Below, one piece after another: positions 9,676 to 19,180 of a stretch of DNA of 64,000 nt. Numbering within the stretch: the first letter of the stretch is position 1; each line of letters starts with the position of its first letter. The stretch lies in assembly GCF_000018065.1 (NCBI RefSeq), contig NC_009840.1, forward strand, positions 186,001 to 250,000. Direction: 5' to 3'. The notes beneath the pieces were generated by a model, which saw only the letters and a program-made list of their open reading frames with translations, was not told where the DNA came from and made no database searches. This DNA comes from Prochlorococcus marinus str. MIT 9215. Its GTDB lineage: Bacteria; Cyanobacteriota; Cyanobacteriia; PCC-6307; Cyanobiaceae. A program made the position numbers and the translations under genes.

Positions 9676-10884
9676 ATGTCAAAGTTATCTCTCTCCAGTC
9701 TTGATAAGACACATTTAGAAGGAAAAAAAGTTCTTGTAAGGGTAGATTTTAATGTTCCATTAAATGAAGATGGTCAAATAACTGACGATACCCGTATTCG
9801 TGCAGCGATCCCAACGATTGAATATCTTATTAATCATTCTGCAAAAGTTATTTTAGCTGCTCATTTTGGTAGGCCAAAGGGTCAGGTAAATGAAAAAATG
9901 AGATTAACTCCAGTAGCAGCAAGATTAAGTGAATTGTTGGGGCAAAATGTTGCTCTTACTAACAGTTGTATTGGTGATGAAGCAATTGCACAATCAAATA
10001 GCTTATCTAATGGAGATGTTCTTTTACTTGAAAATGTTCGTTTTTTTGGTGAAGAGGAAAAGAACGACTTGGAGTTTGCTAAAAAATTAGCATCTCATGC
10101 AGATATGTATATAAATGATGCTTTCGGTGCCGCTCATAGAGCTCATGCTTCAACTCAGGGTGTTACTAATTATTTAAGTCCTTCAGTAGCTGGATTCCTT
10201 CTAGAAAAAGAATTGAAATATTTACAAGGAGCAATAGATTCCCCAAAGCGTCCATTGGCAGCAATAGTTGGAGGATCAAAGGTTAGTAGCAAAATAGGAG
10301 TACTTGATTCTTTACTAGATAAGTGTGACAAAATCATGATTGGTGGAGGAATGATTTTCACTTTCTATAAAGCTAGAGGCTTAGATGTCGGAAAGAGCCT
10401 TGTAGAAGAAGATAAACTCAAGCTTGCTAAAGATTTAGAAGCAAAAGCGAAAGCAAAAGGGGTAGAATTATTATTACCCACTGATGTTGTTTTAGCTGAT
10501 GAATTTTCTCCGGACGCCAATAGTAAAATATCTCGAATTGATTCAATTAGTGGGAATTGGATGGGTCTCGATATTGGTCCAGATTCCATTAAAGTTTTTC
10601 AGAATGCTCTTGCTGAATGTAAGACAATAATTTGGAACGGCCCAATGGGAGTTTTTGAATTTGATAAATTTGCAGAAGGTACCAATGCAATAGCTACCAC
10701 TCTTGCGGACTTAAGTGCTTTTTCTGAAGTTTGTACAATAATTGGCGGTGGTGATTCAGTCGCAGCAGTGGAGAAAGCAGGATTAGCTGAGAAAATGTCT
10801 CATATATCTACTGGCGGTGGGGCTAGTTTGGAACTTTTGGAAGGTAAAACTTTACCTGGTGTAGCTGCATTAAACGACGCTTAG
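9676..10884 (+). CDS. pgk: Phosphoglycerate kinase
   Basis: Catalyses 3-phosphoglycerate + ATP to 1,3-bisphosphoglycerate in the Calvin cycle, and the reverse in glycolysis. The 402 residues match bacterial and plastid enzymes. The N-terminal substrate-binding signature [13 protein letters not shown] lies at about 18-30. AAHFGRPKG and [13 protein letters not shown] follow, and the C-terminal nucleotide site includes [13 protein letters not shown] and [14 protein letters not shown]. The ATG at 9676 gives [11 protein letters not shown]. The gene stops 2 bases from the end of the convergent hypothetical gene, so transcripts probably overlap at their 3' ends. Confidence 0.97.
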
Positions 10885-10885
10885 G

Positions 10886-11620
10886 CTAAAACTCATCAAC
10901 TATATCAATACTTTTTGTGAAAGTAATCATTCCCTTTGGGTGAACTATGATTCCTGACCAAATCTGCATGCCTGGTTTTGAAGGGGCCCTTGTCATTTTA
11001 AAAATTCCCCCAGAAGCTAAAGGCAACAATAATATTTCTTGTTCAAAAAATGAATTTACTTGATGAGGTTTTATAGCTCCGGCAATAATTACTTCTTCAA
11101 GAGGCTTATTTAGAATAATATCGATATCGTATTTAGACCCAGTAAGTACTCTATCAGGTATCTGAAAACTAATATCTATCTTCTTATCATCATTTCTGAT
11201 GGTTGTGAATAAATTTTTGATAATCCCTTCATTTATTTTTCCATTTACGATTGAAAATAAATAATCAAAATTTGATTCGAGTATATGTATTTCTTCATTA
11301 ACTATTTTTTCCCCAGAAACTTTTATTCTCAAAATTTCTTTATTTGGAATATTTGATTTTAATCTTTTGATTTTCCATTTGGTATTAGGGAAATCATTGA
11401 TAATTTTTGAAAACTGTTTTGGTATATTTTTGTTTTCATCATTTCTAAAATTTTTTCTAATAAACTCTAAGTCTCTCTTATTTAATGAGGTTTCTAGATT
11501 TCTTATAAAATCAACTTTTAAAGTTTGCGTTATTGCTGAATAGGGAATAATGAGATAAATAAATAAGTAGAGAGGGAAACCTATATTTCTGAAAAGGTTT
11601 AAATTAAACATATTTATCAT
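10886..11620 (-). CDS. Unrecognised protein with an N-terminal membrane anchor or signal peptide
   Basis: I do not recognise a family. The 244-residue product starts with about 30 hydrophobic residues (IGFPLYLFIYLIIPYSAI), consistent with a signal peptide or an anchor. The soluble remainder is rich in beta-type residues, including GSKYDIDIILNKPLEE, GAIKPHQVN and a Gly/Pro-rich stretch SGGIFKMTRAPSKPGMQIWS. These suggest an extracytoplasmic beta domain. An alternative ATG lies three codons downstream, at 11611. It is divergent from murG (33 bases apart) and convergent with pgk. The reading frame is open and uninterrupted, so it is very likely a real gene of unknown role. Confidence 0.75.
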   Translation of the reverse strand: MINMFNLNLFRNIGFPLYLFIYLIIPYSAITQTLKVDFIRNLETSLNKRDLEFIRKNFRNDENKNIPKQFSKIINDFPNTKWKIKRLKSNIPNKEILRIKVSGEKIVNEEIHILESNFDYLFSIVNGKINEGIIKNLFTTIRNDDKKIDISFQIPDRVLTGSKYDIDIILNKPLEEVIIAGAIKPHQVNSFFEQEILLLPLASGGIFKMTRAPSKPGMQIWSGIIVHPKGMITFTKSIDIVDEF

Positions 11621-11652
11621 TTATTGTTTTTATTCTACTAATTCAAGTTTTT

Positions 11653-12741
11653 ATGTCTAAAAAAAATAATTTATTAGTCGCAGCCAGTGGGACAGGGGGG
11701 CATATTTTCCCAGCGTTAGCAGTCTCTAAAGAAGTAGAAGATAAGTGGAACATACATTGGTTGGGTGTTAAACAAAGACTTGATTCCAATTTAATTCCCA
11801 AAAAATATAATTTGAGGACTTTGAGTATAAAGACACCAAGAAAAAATATTTTTTTGTTTTATCAATATATAGAAATATTAATGTCAACTTTCCAAATAAT
11901 TAGGATCTTAAAAGAAAAAAAAATTAACTTGGTTTTTACCACTGGAGGTTATATCTCTGCCCCCACTATTATTGCTTCAAAATTCTTGAGGATACCTGTC
12001 ATTATTCATGAATCAAATTTAATTCCAGGAATGGTCACGAAATATTTTGGGTTTTTGTGTAACTATGTTCTTCTAGGATTTAAGAATACAAATTCTTATT
12101 TAAGAAATTGTAAAACTATTTTCACCGGTACCCCTTTAAGAGAACAATTCTATAAATCTAATCCCTTGCCAGAATGGGTTCCAAAAGGAAAAGGACCTCT
12201 TTTGATTGTTATGGGAGGTAGTCAAGGAGCAAAAGCTATAAATCAAATTCTTAACGAATCTCTGGAATTTTTATTAAAAAAACAGTTTCGGATAGTTCAT
12301 ATTATTGGGGAATCTAATCAACAACCTTTTTATATAAAAAACACCAAAAATTATATTCAAAAGAAATTTACTAATGAAGTAGCAGCTCTAATTCAAAACT
12401 GTGATCTTGTAATATCGAGATCCGGTGCAGGAACAATCAATGAACTAATAGAGGCTGAAAAACCTTCTATTTTAATTCCATATCCAGATTCTAAAAATAA
12501 TCATCAGGAGAAAAATGCAATGATTATCGCTGAAAGTGGAGGCTCAGTTTTAATCAATCAGAATAACATTTCTAAAGAAGTTTTTGAAGAAACTCTAGAA
12601 AGAATTTTTAAAATAAAATCAAAAAAGGGTGTAAATCATTATGAAATATTAGATCTCATGAAGAGGAATATGGTAAATAATAAAATTAAATCTAAAAATG
12701 AGATTAAAAAATTTATTAATTATTTTCTAAAGGAATTCTGA
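11653..12741 (+). CDS. murG: UDP-GlcNAc:undecaprenyl-PP-MurNAc-pentapeptide GlcNAc transferase MurG
   Basis: Adds GlcNAc to lipid I to form lipid II on the inner face of the plasma membrane. The 362 residues have the GT28 architecture. The N-terminal glycine-rich loop is SGTGGHIFPALAV (about 12-24), TTGGYISAP follows, and the second glycine-rich loop is MGGSQGAKAIN. The C-terminal UDP-GlcNAc site includes ISRSGAGTINELIEAEKPSI. The 3' end overlaps the convergent aminotransferase gene by 22 bases. Confidence 0.95.
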   Translation: MSKKNNLLVAASGTGGHIFPALAVSKEVEDKWNIHWLGVKQRLDSNLIPKKYNLRTLSIKTPRKNIFLFYQYIEILMSTFQIIRILKEKKINLVFTTGGYISAPTIIASKFLRIPVIIHESNLIPGMVTKYFGFLCNYVLLGFKNTNSYLRNCKTIFTGTPLREQFYKSNPLPEWVPKGKGPLLIVMGGSQGAKAINQILNESLEFLLKKQFRIVHIIGESNQQPFYIKNTKNYIQKKFTNEVAALIQNCDLVISRSGAGTINELIEAEKPSILIPYPDSKNNHQEKNAMIIAESGGSVLINQNNISKEVFEETLERIFKIKSKKGVNHYEILDLMKRNMVNNKIKSKNEIKKFINYFLKEF

Positions 12742-13805
12742 ATTTCTTTACATAAAAGAGTGTTGTTTTTCCTATTCTGCAAGCTTATTCTTGCCCACTT
12801 TTCGCCGAGAAATTTAAATGAAGTACATTCTCTAAGCAATATTCCCTTATTTTCTAAGTATTTTATATTTGGCGACAAGGATGTTTTACTTTCTATTAAA
12901 AAAAAGTTGGTTGAAGAGTTATGAACTTTAAGGTTCTCTATTTTTGATAATTTTCTAAATACTCTCTTTTTTTCAACATCTATCCAGCTATGAATCTGTT
13001 TTGTCCACTGTTCATAGAATTTCTTATTACTTAGTAGATCAATTCCGGCCTTAATAGCAAAGGAATTTAAAGACCAAGGATCTCTTTTAATTTCCCATTC
13101 TTTAAGTTTTTTCGATGAGCCAATAACGTAACCTAATCTAAGGCCAGGAATATTGAAGATTTTGGTCAAGCTTCTCAAGACTAATAAATTATCAAATCTT
13201 TGGGTTAATGGTATTAAAGATTCTTTGTCTCCATTAGGTGTTATCGACAAGAAAGCTTCATCACAGATAACTAATTTATATTTTTTCACAACTTCCTCCA
13301 ATGAATTCTTTTCCCATAATTGGCCGGTAGGGTTATGTGGATTTGTTATCCAAATAACATCACCTTTTGGATGAAGCGGAAATGATTGAGGAAAAATATC
13401 ATTCCAGTTTTTTGGTAATTCGCAATGTATTAAATTGCTATTCCAACAATTTAAAGATCTTTCATAATCAACAAAGGATGGAGAAGGAATACAACTTATT
13501 CCCAATTTGGATGCTTCGTAACCTGCCCAGGTTATTAGCTCAGAAGCTCCATTACCAGGTAATATATTGTCTGGATTTATCCTATGAAATTTACCAATTA
13601 TCTCTCTCAAATCACTTAAGTTTCTCTCAGGGTAATATCTAAATCCAAGATTCTTAATTTCCTCATTTAATGAATCTATTAGTATCTTAGGAGGATCAAA
13701 GGGTACTAATGAGGCACTTGCGTCAATAATTTCAGAGGGTAATAAATTTAATTTCTTTGCTTTTGCATATACGTTTCCCCCATGTTTTAGGTTTGATGAT
13801 TGCAT
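12720..13805 (-). CDS. PLP-dependent aminotransferase-fold enzyme, HisC/CobD type
   Basis: Fold-type I PLP enzyme of 361 residues. NPHNPTGQLW, VICDEAF and the cofactor-lysine motif SLTKIFNIPGLRLGYVIG are clear. The opening LKHGGNVYAKAKKL resembles CobD (threonine-phosphate decarboxylase, which supplies aminopropanol phosphate for cobalamin) more than classical HisC, which usually starts differently. Both functions share this fold and cannot be separated without comparison, so no symbol is given. It lies downstream of pyrD (55-base gap, same strand) and its end overlaps murG on the other strand. Confidence 0.8.
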   Translation of the reverse strand: MQSSNLKHGGNVYAKAKKLNLLPSEIIDASASLVPFDPPKILIDSLNEEIKNLGFRYYPERNLSDLREIIGKFHRINPDNILPGNGASELITWAGYEASKLGISCIPSPSFVDYERSLNCWNSNLIHCELPKNWNDIFPQSFPLHPKGDVIWITNPHNPTGQLWEKNSLEEVVKKYKLVICDEAFLSITPNGDKESLIPLTQRFDNLLVLRSLTKIFNIPGLRLGYVIGSSKKLKEWEIKRDPWSLNSFAIKAGIDLLSNKKFYEQWTKQIHSWIDVEKKRVFRKLSKIENLKVHNSSTNFFLIESKTSLSPNIKYLENKGILLRECTSFKFLGEKWARISLQNRKNNTLLCKEIQNSFRK

Positions 13806-13860
13806 GGCTAGTATTTTGTAATCATTAGGTTCCGGTTTGTTTATTATTCATTTTCTTTTT

Positions 13861-15030
13861 TTATTCAATCCATTTTAGATCTGATCCAATGGCCTCTTTT
13901 ATAGTTGATAATTTATGGATATTTAGTTGCTTTATAATTCCTTGAAGTATATCGGGTACTAATTGTGGACCCTTATATATCCATCCTGTATAAAGTTGAA
14001 TTAATGATGCTCCAGAACAAATTCTTTCCCATGCTGACTCAGGACTATCTATTCCACCAACGCCAATTAAAATAATCTTTTTATCAATATTATGAATATG
14101 TTTTATTATTTGATTTGCCTTTTTTTGTAGAGGCCTTCCACTTAATCCTCCATTCTCTTCAGAAAGTAATAATCCGGTTTGCATGATCTTTCTATTTTCA
14201 AGACCTAATCTATCTATGCTGGTGTTAGTAGCAATTATTCCATCTATATTTTCCTCGATTATTAATTGGCAAATATCTTCAATATCTTTAAAGCTTAGAT
14301 CTGGTGCAATTTTGACAAATAATGGTGGACAACTGGGTAAGTTTTTAATTTCTTTAATAAGTTCTTTTAGAAGAATTGGATCTTGTAACTTTCTAAGTCC
14401 TTCAGTATTTGGAGAACTTACGTTTATTGCTGCATAATCACAATATGGAATTAATAATTTTAGAGAAGTTAAATAGTCATCTTTTGCTTGAGATAAATCT
14501 GTAATTTTAGACTTACCAAAATTTATCCCTAAACAAATATTCTTTCTAGTTTTTTTAAACTCAATTCCTTGTTCGACAAAGTTTTTAACTAGATTTTCAG
14601 CACCATTGTTATTGAAACCCATTCTATTTAATGCTGCCTCTTCTTCTGCTAATCTAAATAACCTTGGTTTGGGATTTCCATTCTGAGCAAATTTAGTTAC
14701 AGTTCCAAGTTCAGCAAATCCAAAACCAAAATCTTTCCATATATTTGCGGCATTTCCATTTTTGTCAAAACCCGCAGCTAAACCAATTGGATTACAAAAA
14801 TTTATTCCACATATGTTCTGAGTTAACCTTTTATCAACTACAGAAAATTCTTTATTTAGATTTTTTAAGATAGAAGAAACTACAGGCCAATTATATTTTC
14901 TTGAACTGAATGATAGGAGGCTAAGAGATAAATTTGTTAAGTATTCTGCATCAATTCCAGAGTCTTTTTTTAATACAGGGGTAATCAAGTTTTTATAAAG
15001 ATTTTTAAATACCCCCTTCTGTACATTCAT
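13861..15030 (-). CDS. pyrD: Dihydroorotate dehydrogenase (quinone), class 2
   Basis: Oxidises dihydroorotate to orotate in pyrimidine synthesis, passing electrons to quinone at the membrane. The 389 residues include an N-terminal membrane-associating extension, typical of class 2 enzymes. FMN/substrate motifs are NPIGLAAGFDKNG, GFGFAELGTVT, NRMGFNNNGA, NVSSPNTEGLR (with the catalytic-region Ser), IATNTS and GVGGIDSPESA. The start lies 6 bases after the rnhA stop, so the two genes are probably co-transcribed behind the ribosomal protein cluster. Confidence 0.95.
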   Translation of the reverse strand: MNVQKGVFKNLYKNLITPVLKKDSGIDAEYLTNLSLSLLSFSSRKYNWPVVSSILKNLNKEFSVVDKRLTQNICGINFCNPIGLAAGFDKNGNAANIWKDFGFGFAELGTVTKFAQNGNPKPRLFRLAEEEAALNRMGFNNNGAENLVKNFVEQGIEFKKTRKNICLGINFGKSKITDLSQAKDDYLTSLKLLIPYCDYAAINVSSPNTEGLRKLQDPILLKELIKEIKNLPSCPPLFVKIAPDLSFKDIEDICQLIIEENIDGIIATNTSIDRLGLENRKIMQTGLLLSEENGGLSGRPLQKKANQIIKHIHNIDKKIILIGVGGIDSPESAWERICSGASLIQLYTGWIYKGPQLVPDILQGIIKQLNIHKLSTIKEAIGSDLKWIE

Positions 15031-15036
15031 AAAAAA

Positions 15037-15756
15037 TTAGGCTTCTTTTTTTTCTATTATCCAATATTTTTTATCTTTAGGAATCAATTTCCAATTACGC
15101 CATTCAAAAAGTGAATATTGTTTTATCTTTAAGTGGTTTTCTTCACCTAATAAGGTGTCTAGTTCAGGTGAACTTAAAAGGTACTTTTTTTCTGCAAATT
15201 TTTTAATTAATTCATTGCGGGAAAATAATTCCTGAATTTCTGCAGGTGCATTTTTTTCAAAAAAATCAACAGAGGATTCTGCTTTTTTAAAGTTATATTC
15301 TATAGATATACCTTTGCTGTAATTAGTTGCAATTTTATCAACTCTATCATTTTGTTTATCCCCACTATGACCTTTAACATATTCCATTATTAGGCCATTA
15401 ATTCTTAATTGATCAATTTTTTGCCATAGATCAAGATTTTGAACTGGTTTTCCTGAACTTGTTTTCCATCCATTTCTCTTCCAATTAATAATCCATTTTG
15501 TATAACCCTCTATGACATATTTACTATCAGTTCTAAGTTTAAAGTTCTCTTTTAATTGGTAGGTTTTTAATTTCTCAAGAGTTTTTATAGCCGCAGTGAG
15601 TTCCATTCTATTATTAGTAGTATTTTGCTCGGAACCACCTATTTCTAATTCGCTGTTATCGTCAAAAATTATTAAACCGCCCCAACCACCTGGGCCTGGA
15701 TTACCACTGCAAGCTCCGTCTGTTGCGGCTTCAATCGCAATACTATTACTATTCAT
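15037..15756 (-). CDS. rnhA: Ribonuclease HI with a C-terminal extension
   Basis: Endonuclease that cleaves the RNA strand of RNA-DNA hybrids. The N-terminal ~150 residues form a complete RNase HI domain with the acidic active-site motifs ATDGACSGNPGPGGWG, NNRMELTA, RTDSKYV and GHSGDKQNDRVDKIA. About 85 further residues follow (239 total versus ~155 in E. coli). They contain APAEIQELFSRNELIKKF and end in ERKxA-like charged residues. I do not recognise this tail. It is the first gene downstream of rplL, separated by an inverted repeat at 15765-15789, and it runs directly into pyrD. Confidence 0.93.
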   Translation of the reverse strand: MNSNSIAIEAATDGACSGNPGPGGWGGLIIFDDNSELEIGGSEQNTTNNRMELTAAIKTLEKLKTYQLKENFKLRTDSKYVIEGYTKWIINWKRNGWKTSSGKPVQNLDLWQKIDQLRINGLIMEYVKGHSGDKQNDRVDKIATNYSKGISIEYNFKKAESSVDFFEKNAPAEIQELFSRNELIKKFAEKKYLLSSPELDTLLGEENHLKIKQYSLFEWRNWKLIPKDKKYWIIEKKEA

Positions 15757-15764
15757 AATTTTTG

Positions 15765-15789
15765 AAGCCGATATTAAGGTTATCGGCTT
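15765..15789 (-). other. Inverted repeat between rplL and rnhA
   Basis: A perfect 9-bp stem, AAGCCGATA / TATCGGCTT, with a 7-base loop sits just after the rplL stop. On the transcribed (minus) strand it is preceded by a T run and followed by an A-rich sequence, so it lacks the U tract of an intrinsic terminator. It may instead mark an RNA processing or partial-attenuation site between the ribosomal operon and rnhA-pyrD. Confidence 0.45.
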
Positions 15790-15803
15790 GAAAAAATGTA
15801 CTC

Positions 15804-16199
15804 TTACTTAAGTGTAACTTTACCGCCAGCTTCTTCAATCTCTTTCTTTAAAGATTCAGCGTCTGCTTTGGCAATTCCTTCTTTTACTGTTTTTGGTGCT
15901 GATTCAACAAGTGTTTTTGCATCACCAAGACCAAGACCAGTTGCATTTCTTACAACCTTAAGGACTTTGATTTTTGCAGCTGCATCAAAGCTTTCGAGAA
16001 CTACATCAAATTCAGTTTTTTCTTCAGCAGCTCCATCATCTCCATCACCACCAGCTGCTCCTGGAGCTGCCATTACTACACCTGCAGAAGCTGCAGCAGA
16101 TACACCAAAAGCTTCTTCAATTTGCTTTACAAGTTCAGATGCTTCTAAAAGTGATAAAGATTTTAATGATTCAAGAATTTCTTCAGTTTTTGCGGACAT
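15804..16199 (-). CDS. rplL: 50S ribosomal protein L7/L12
   Basis: Stalk protein that recruits translation factors to the ribosome; present in multiple copies bound to L10. The 131 residues comprise the N-terminal dimerisation domain ([20 protein letters not shown]), an Ala/Gly-rich hinge ([18 protein letters not shown]) and the C-terminal factor-binding domain containing [20 protein letters not shown] and ending GGKVTLK. It follows rplJ by 28 bases. The GC content and codon choice are visibly higher than in neighbours, as expected for a highly expressed gene. An overlapping plus-strand frame here is a shadow. Confidence 0.98.
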   Translation of the reverse strand: MSAKTEEILESLKSLSLLEASELVKQIEEAFGVSAAASAGVVMAAPGAAGGDGDDGAAEEKTEFDVVLESFDAAAKIKVLKVVRNATGLGLGDAKTLVESAPKTVKEGIAKADAESLKKEIEEAGGKVTLK

Positions 16200-16227
16200 T
16201 TTCTTAAAAGTTAATTAGGGTTTGAAT

Positions 16228-16755
16228 TTAAGATTCTGATTTTTCAGAATGTTGTTTAAGTGATCTAGCAAGTCCAGAAGGCACTTCATTGATAGAGATC
16301 GCAATTTTTGTTGCTACTCCATTTAGAGCACCAGCAATTTTTGCCATCAATACTTCTTTAGATGGGAGACTTGCAATTTCTTTTATTTCAGAATCGCTAA
16401 GAAGTCTGCCTTCAAATAAAGCTCCTTTGGTTTCGGATTTTTTGGTGTCTTTTTGAAAAGATTGGATCGCTTTTACAGCACCCCCAACATCTTCTTTAAT
16501 TAAGACGAAAGCATTTGTTCCGGTTAGTAAAGATTCAAGATCGTTCCAATTACTATCTCCATCAATAGCTTTACGCATTAATGAATTTTTAGTAACTCTG
16601 CAAATGCCGTTAGTTGTTCGCAATCTAGATCGCAAATCTGACATCTCTTTGATAGTTAAACCTTTATAGTCAAGAACCACAGCCATTTCCGAGTCGTTCA
16701 AAAGAGATTTAATCTCAGTGACGATTTGTTGCTTATTCTCTAGTGTTCGGCCCAT
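16228..16755 (-). CDS. rplJ: 50S ribosomal protein L10
   Basis: L10 anchors the L7/L12 stalk to 23S rRNA. From the ATG at 16755 the product is [16 protein letters not shown] and continues for 175 residues, the normal length. [13 protein letters not shown] and the [12 protein letters not shown] region are typical. A longer frame opens at 16800, but that start lies inside the strongly structured leader at 16761-16838 and adds 15 residues not seen in L10, so I chose 16755. It sits between rplA and rplL in the standard order. Confidence 0.95.
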   Translation of the reverse strand: MGRTLENKQQIVTEIKSLLNDSEMAVVLDYKGLTIKEMSDLRSRLRTTNGICRVTKNSLMRKAIDGDSNWNDLESLLTGTNAFVLIKEDVGGAVKAIQSFQKDTKKSETKGALFEGRLLSDSEIKEIASLPSKEVLMAKIAGALNGVATKIAISINEVPSGLARSLKQHSEKSES

Positions 16756-16760
16756 TGTTT

Positions 16761-16838
16761 TTTTTGGATCGTAATTTAGGGAGAGCAGGAAATGCGGCAA
16801 AGTTCTTTTAAAGAGGCCGCTTTTATTAGATCCAAAAA
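16761..16838 (-). promoter_or_regulatory. rplJ leader structure, probable L10 autoregulatory mRNA element
   Basis: In the mRNA sense (minus strand), TTTTTGGATC at 16838-16829 pairs perfectly with GATCCAAAAA at 16770-16761. This gives a 10-bp closing stem that ends 5 bases before the rplJ ATG. Inside is a second stem, GCGGC (16820-16816) with GCCGC (16798-16794). The upstream RNA also contains AGGACTCGTC. L10(L12)4 complexes are known to bind such leaders and repress their own synthesis in several bacteria. The assignment here is inferred from position and structure. The whole rplA-rplJ gap is 190 bases. Confidence 0.6.
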
Positions 16839-16945
16839 GAAATAATCTAAGACGAGTCCTCGGTAGGAATTAAAAATTTAGAATAACTAAATTAACCTAC
16901 TTTCTTTGGCCGTATTATTGCACTTTAAAATTATACTATAAAGAG

Positions 16946-17653
16946 TTAACCTTCAGCCTGGTAATCTTGTACAGCATTTATGTCAACTTGAACTGAAGGA
17001 CCCATAGTTGAAGTAACATAAAAACTTTTCCAATACTTTCCCTTTGCTCCACTTGGTTTGTTTTTATCAATTGATTCTTGCAAGGTTTTTAAGTTCTCAA
17101 ATAGCGCCTCTTTTGTAAAACTTGCTTTCCCGAAGCGAACATGAACGATACCTGCTTTATCTGCTCTAAATTCGAGCTTACCAGCTTTGAATTCTTTTAT
17201 TGCATTACCAATATCATTAGTGACTGTACCTGCTTTAGGATTAGGCATTAAACCTCTAGGTCCCAAAACTCGTCCTAATTTTGCAACCTTTGGCATCATA
17301 TCTGGAGTCGCAATAAGTAGATCAAATTCCATATTCCCTTTATTTATGCTTTCCACAAGATCTTCTTCTCCAAATAAATCTGCACCAGCGGACTTAGCTT
17401 TCGATACATTCTCACCGCTTGTGATTACAGCTATCCTTATGCTTTGGCCAGTACCATGTGGTAGGGCTACTGTAGTTCTTAATTGTTGATCAGTATATTT
17501 TGGATCAATACCTAGACGTATATGCGCTTCAATAGTTTCATCAAATTTAGCATTAGCATTTTCTTTGATAATACTTAGAGCTTCAAGTGGAGCGTAGATG
17601 CGATCTTCTATCTTTGTAGATAGGGACGCCATTCTTTTTGATAGTTTTTTCAT
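16946..17653 (-). CDS. rplA: 50S ribosomal protein L1
   Basis: Component of the L1 stalk near the ribosomal E site. The 235 residues match the family. Recognisable stretches are [51 protein letters not shown] and the L1 signature [11 protein letters not shown]. It lies between rplK and rplJ, in the order conserved across bacteria. The downstream gap to rplJ holds the L10 leader structure. Confidence 0.98.
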   Translation of the reverse strand: MKKLSKRMASLSTKIEDRIYAPLEALSIIKENANAKFDETIEAHIRLGIDPKYTDQQLRTTVALPHGTGQSIRIAVITSGENVSKAKSAGADLFGEEDLVESINKGNMEFDLLIATPDMMPKVAKLGRVLGPRGLMPNPKAGTVTNDIGNAIKEFKAGKLEFRADKAGIVHVRFGKASFTKEALFENLKTLQESIDKNKPSGAKGKYWKSFYVTSTMGPSVQVDINAVQDYQAEG

Positions 17654-17718
17654 AGTAATTTTGGGTGCGAACGGTTATTAACTAACCTCCCCTTAATAGT
17701 GATTATTTGGTCTTGAAC

Positions 17719-18144
17719 TCAATCAGTAATAGAGACGCCCATATTACGAGCAGTACCTTCAATTACTTTCATTGCTGATTCAACACTAGAACAGTTTAGA
17801 TCAGGAAGCTTAGTTTTGGCTATTTCTTCCAGTTGAGCTTTACTTATATTCCCAACAGAGCCTTTCGCAGATTCACCTGAACCTTTCTCTATACCGGCTG
17901 CTTTTGTTATTAATACGGAAGCAGGGGGTGTTTTTGTTATAAAAGTGAAGCTTCTATCTTCAAAAACAGAAATCTCAACTGGAATTACAAATCCCGCTTT
18001 ATCTTGGGTTCTCGCATTATATTCTTTACAAAATGCCATGATATTGACACCATGCTGGCCTAAAGCTGGCCCTACAGGAGGAGCAGGATTCGCTTTGCCT
18101 GCTTGTAGAGCAAGCTTGATAACTGCAACAATTTTTTTTGCCAT
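17719..18144 (-). CDS. rplK: 50S ribosomal protein L11
   Basis: Binds the GTPase-associated region of 23S rRNA. The 141 residues begin [20 protein letters not shown] and continue with [23 protein letters not shown], the L11 N-terminal hallmark. The C-terminal RNA-binding domain includes [10 protein letters not shown] and GTARNMGV. It follows nusG (67-base gap) and precedes rplA on the minus strand. Confidence 0.98.
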   Translation of the reverse strand: MAKKIVAVIKLALQAGKANPAPPVGPALGQHGVNIMAFCKEYNARTQDKAGFVIPVEISVFEDRSFTFITKTPPASVLITKAAGIEKGSGESAKGSVGNISKAQLEEIAKTKLPDLNCSSVESAMKVIEGTARNMGVSITD

Positions 18145-18211
18145 TAGATTAGAGAATTTTAGCTGAGGTAGAAAATCATTATTTTACTAGATAAACAAGA
18201 ACATCTAGAAA

Positions 18212-18823
18212 TTAATTTTGTTTACTGATTTGGGAGAACTCTAATTCTACAGGAGTCTCGCGCCCAAATATAGAAAGTAAGGCTTTTAATTTATTTCTTT
18301 CACCGGAAACCTCTATAACTTCTCCCTGAAAATCCTTGAATGGACCACTAGTTACTATGATTCTATCTTTTTCTTCAATATCTAACTTGATTACAGCTTT
18401 TTTCTCTGATGCGCGCTTAAAGATCCTATTAACTTCTTGTCTGGATAATGGTCGAGGTTTAATATGACCTCGTGATCTTCCACTCCCTCTACCGTCTTCA
18501 GCACCAACAAAGTTAATTACATTTGGAGTACTTTTTACAGCCATCATTGTATCTTCATCCAAAATCATTCTTACGAGGACATAACCTGGGAAAACTTTTT
18601 CTTCAGTAGTTTGTCTACTTCCATCTTTTTTTAATTTAATTCCAGGAGTCTGGGGGATTTCAATTTCAATAATTCGATTATTAACACCTAAAGTAACTGA
18701 TCTCTGTTCAAGAGTCGCTTTTACTTTTTTTTCACAGCTTGATGCTACTTGAATCGCATACCATCTTGCGATACTAGTATTTGCTTGTGAAGAAGCAAGG
18801 TTTTTAGTCAATTCATTACTCAT
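18212..18823 (-). CDS. nusG: Transcription termination/antitermination factor NusG
   Basis: Processivity factor that binds RNA polymerase and links transcription to translation or Rho. The 203 residues contain the NGN domain (ARWYAIQVASSCEKKVKATL; VFPGYVLVRMILD) and a C-terminal KOW domain (IIVTSGPFKDFQGEVIEV). The start at 18823 gives MSNELTKNLAS. It is the second gene of the secE-nusG-rplKAJL run, 54 bases after secE. Confidence 0.97.
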   Translation of the reverse strand: MSNELTKNLASSQANTSIARWYAIQVASSCEKKVKATLEQRSVTLGVNNRIIEIEIPQTPGIKLKKDGSRQTTEEKVFPGYVLVRMILDEDTMMAVKSTPNVINFVGAEDGRGSGRSRGHIKPRPLSRQEVNRIFKRASEKKAVIKLDIEEKDRIIVTSGPFKDFQGEVIEVSGERNKLKALLSIFGRETPVELEFSQISKQN

Positions 18824-18877
18824 TTTTTTCTGGAATCTTAATTAAGATTTTTATGAAATGGATATTATAGGGATGAT

Positions 18878-19120
18878 TCAACCAAAAATTTGAGAGGCTG
18901 CCCATCCATAGAATCTACTGACAGATGCTATGGCTGCCGCAGAAAAGGTTACCATTATTATAACTGCTACAGATTCGCTAAAGAGCTGTTGTTTGTTAGG
19001 CCAAACGACAAGTTTAAGCTCATCGTAGGTAGATCTAAAAAAATTATTATTTTTTTTAGGTTCTTCAACTTCAGGGGAATTCTTTTTAGGAGGTTCTTTA
19101 TTAGTAGTAGGACTTGTCAC
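18878..19120 (-). CDS. secE: Preprotein translocase subunit SecE
   Basis: Small membrane subunit of the SecYEG channel. The 80 residues have a charged Pro/Lys/Glu-rich N-terminus and the SecE core FFRSTYDELKLVVWPNKQQL. One transmembrane helix follows, at about 50-70 (SVAVIIMVTFSAAAIASVSR). Cyanobacterial SecE has a single helix, unlike the three of E. coli. It starts the secE-nusG-ribosomal-protein run and lies downstream of the clpB-type gene by 60 bases. Confidence 0.93.
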   Translation of the reverse strand: MTSPTTNKEPPKKNSPEVEEPKKNNNFFRSTYDELKLVVWPNKQQLFSESVAVIIMVTFSAAAIASVSRFYGWAASQIFG

Positions 19121-19180
19121 AAGATTTGATGGAATTAAGCTTTACTATTTATATAGTATTTTAGCTTATCGATTTACTGC

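Noticed and set aside
16756-16800. Upstream ATG extension of rplJ ([15 protein letters not shown])
   Set aside because: It lies inside the leader stem-loop, and the added residues are not part of L10.
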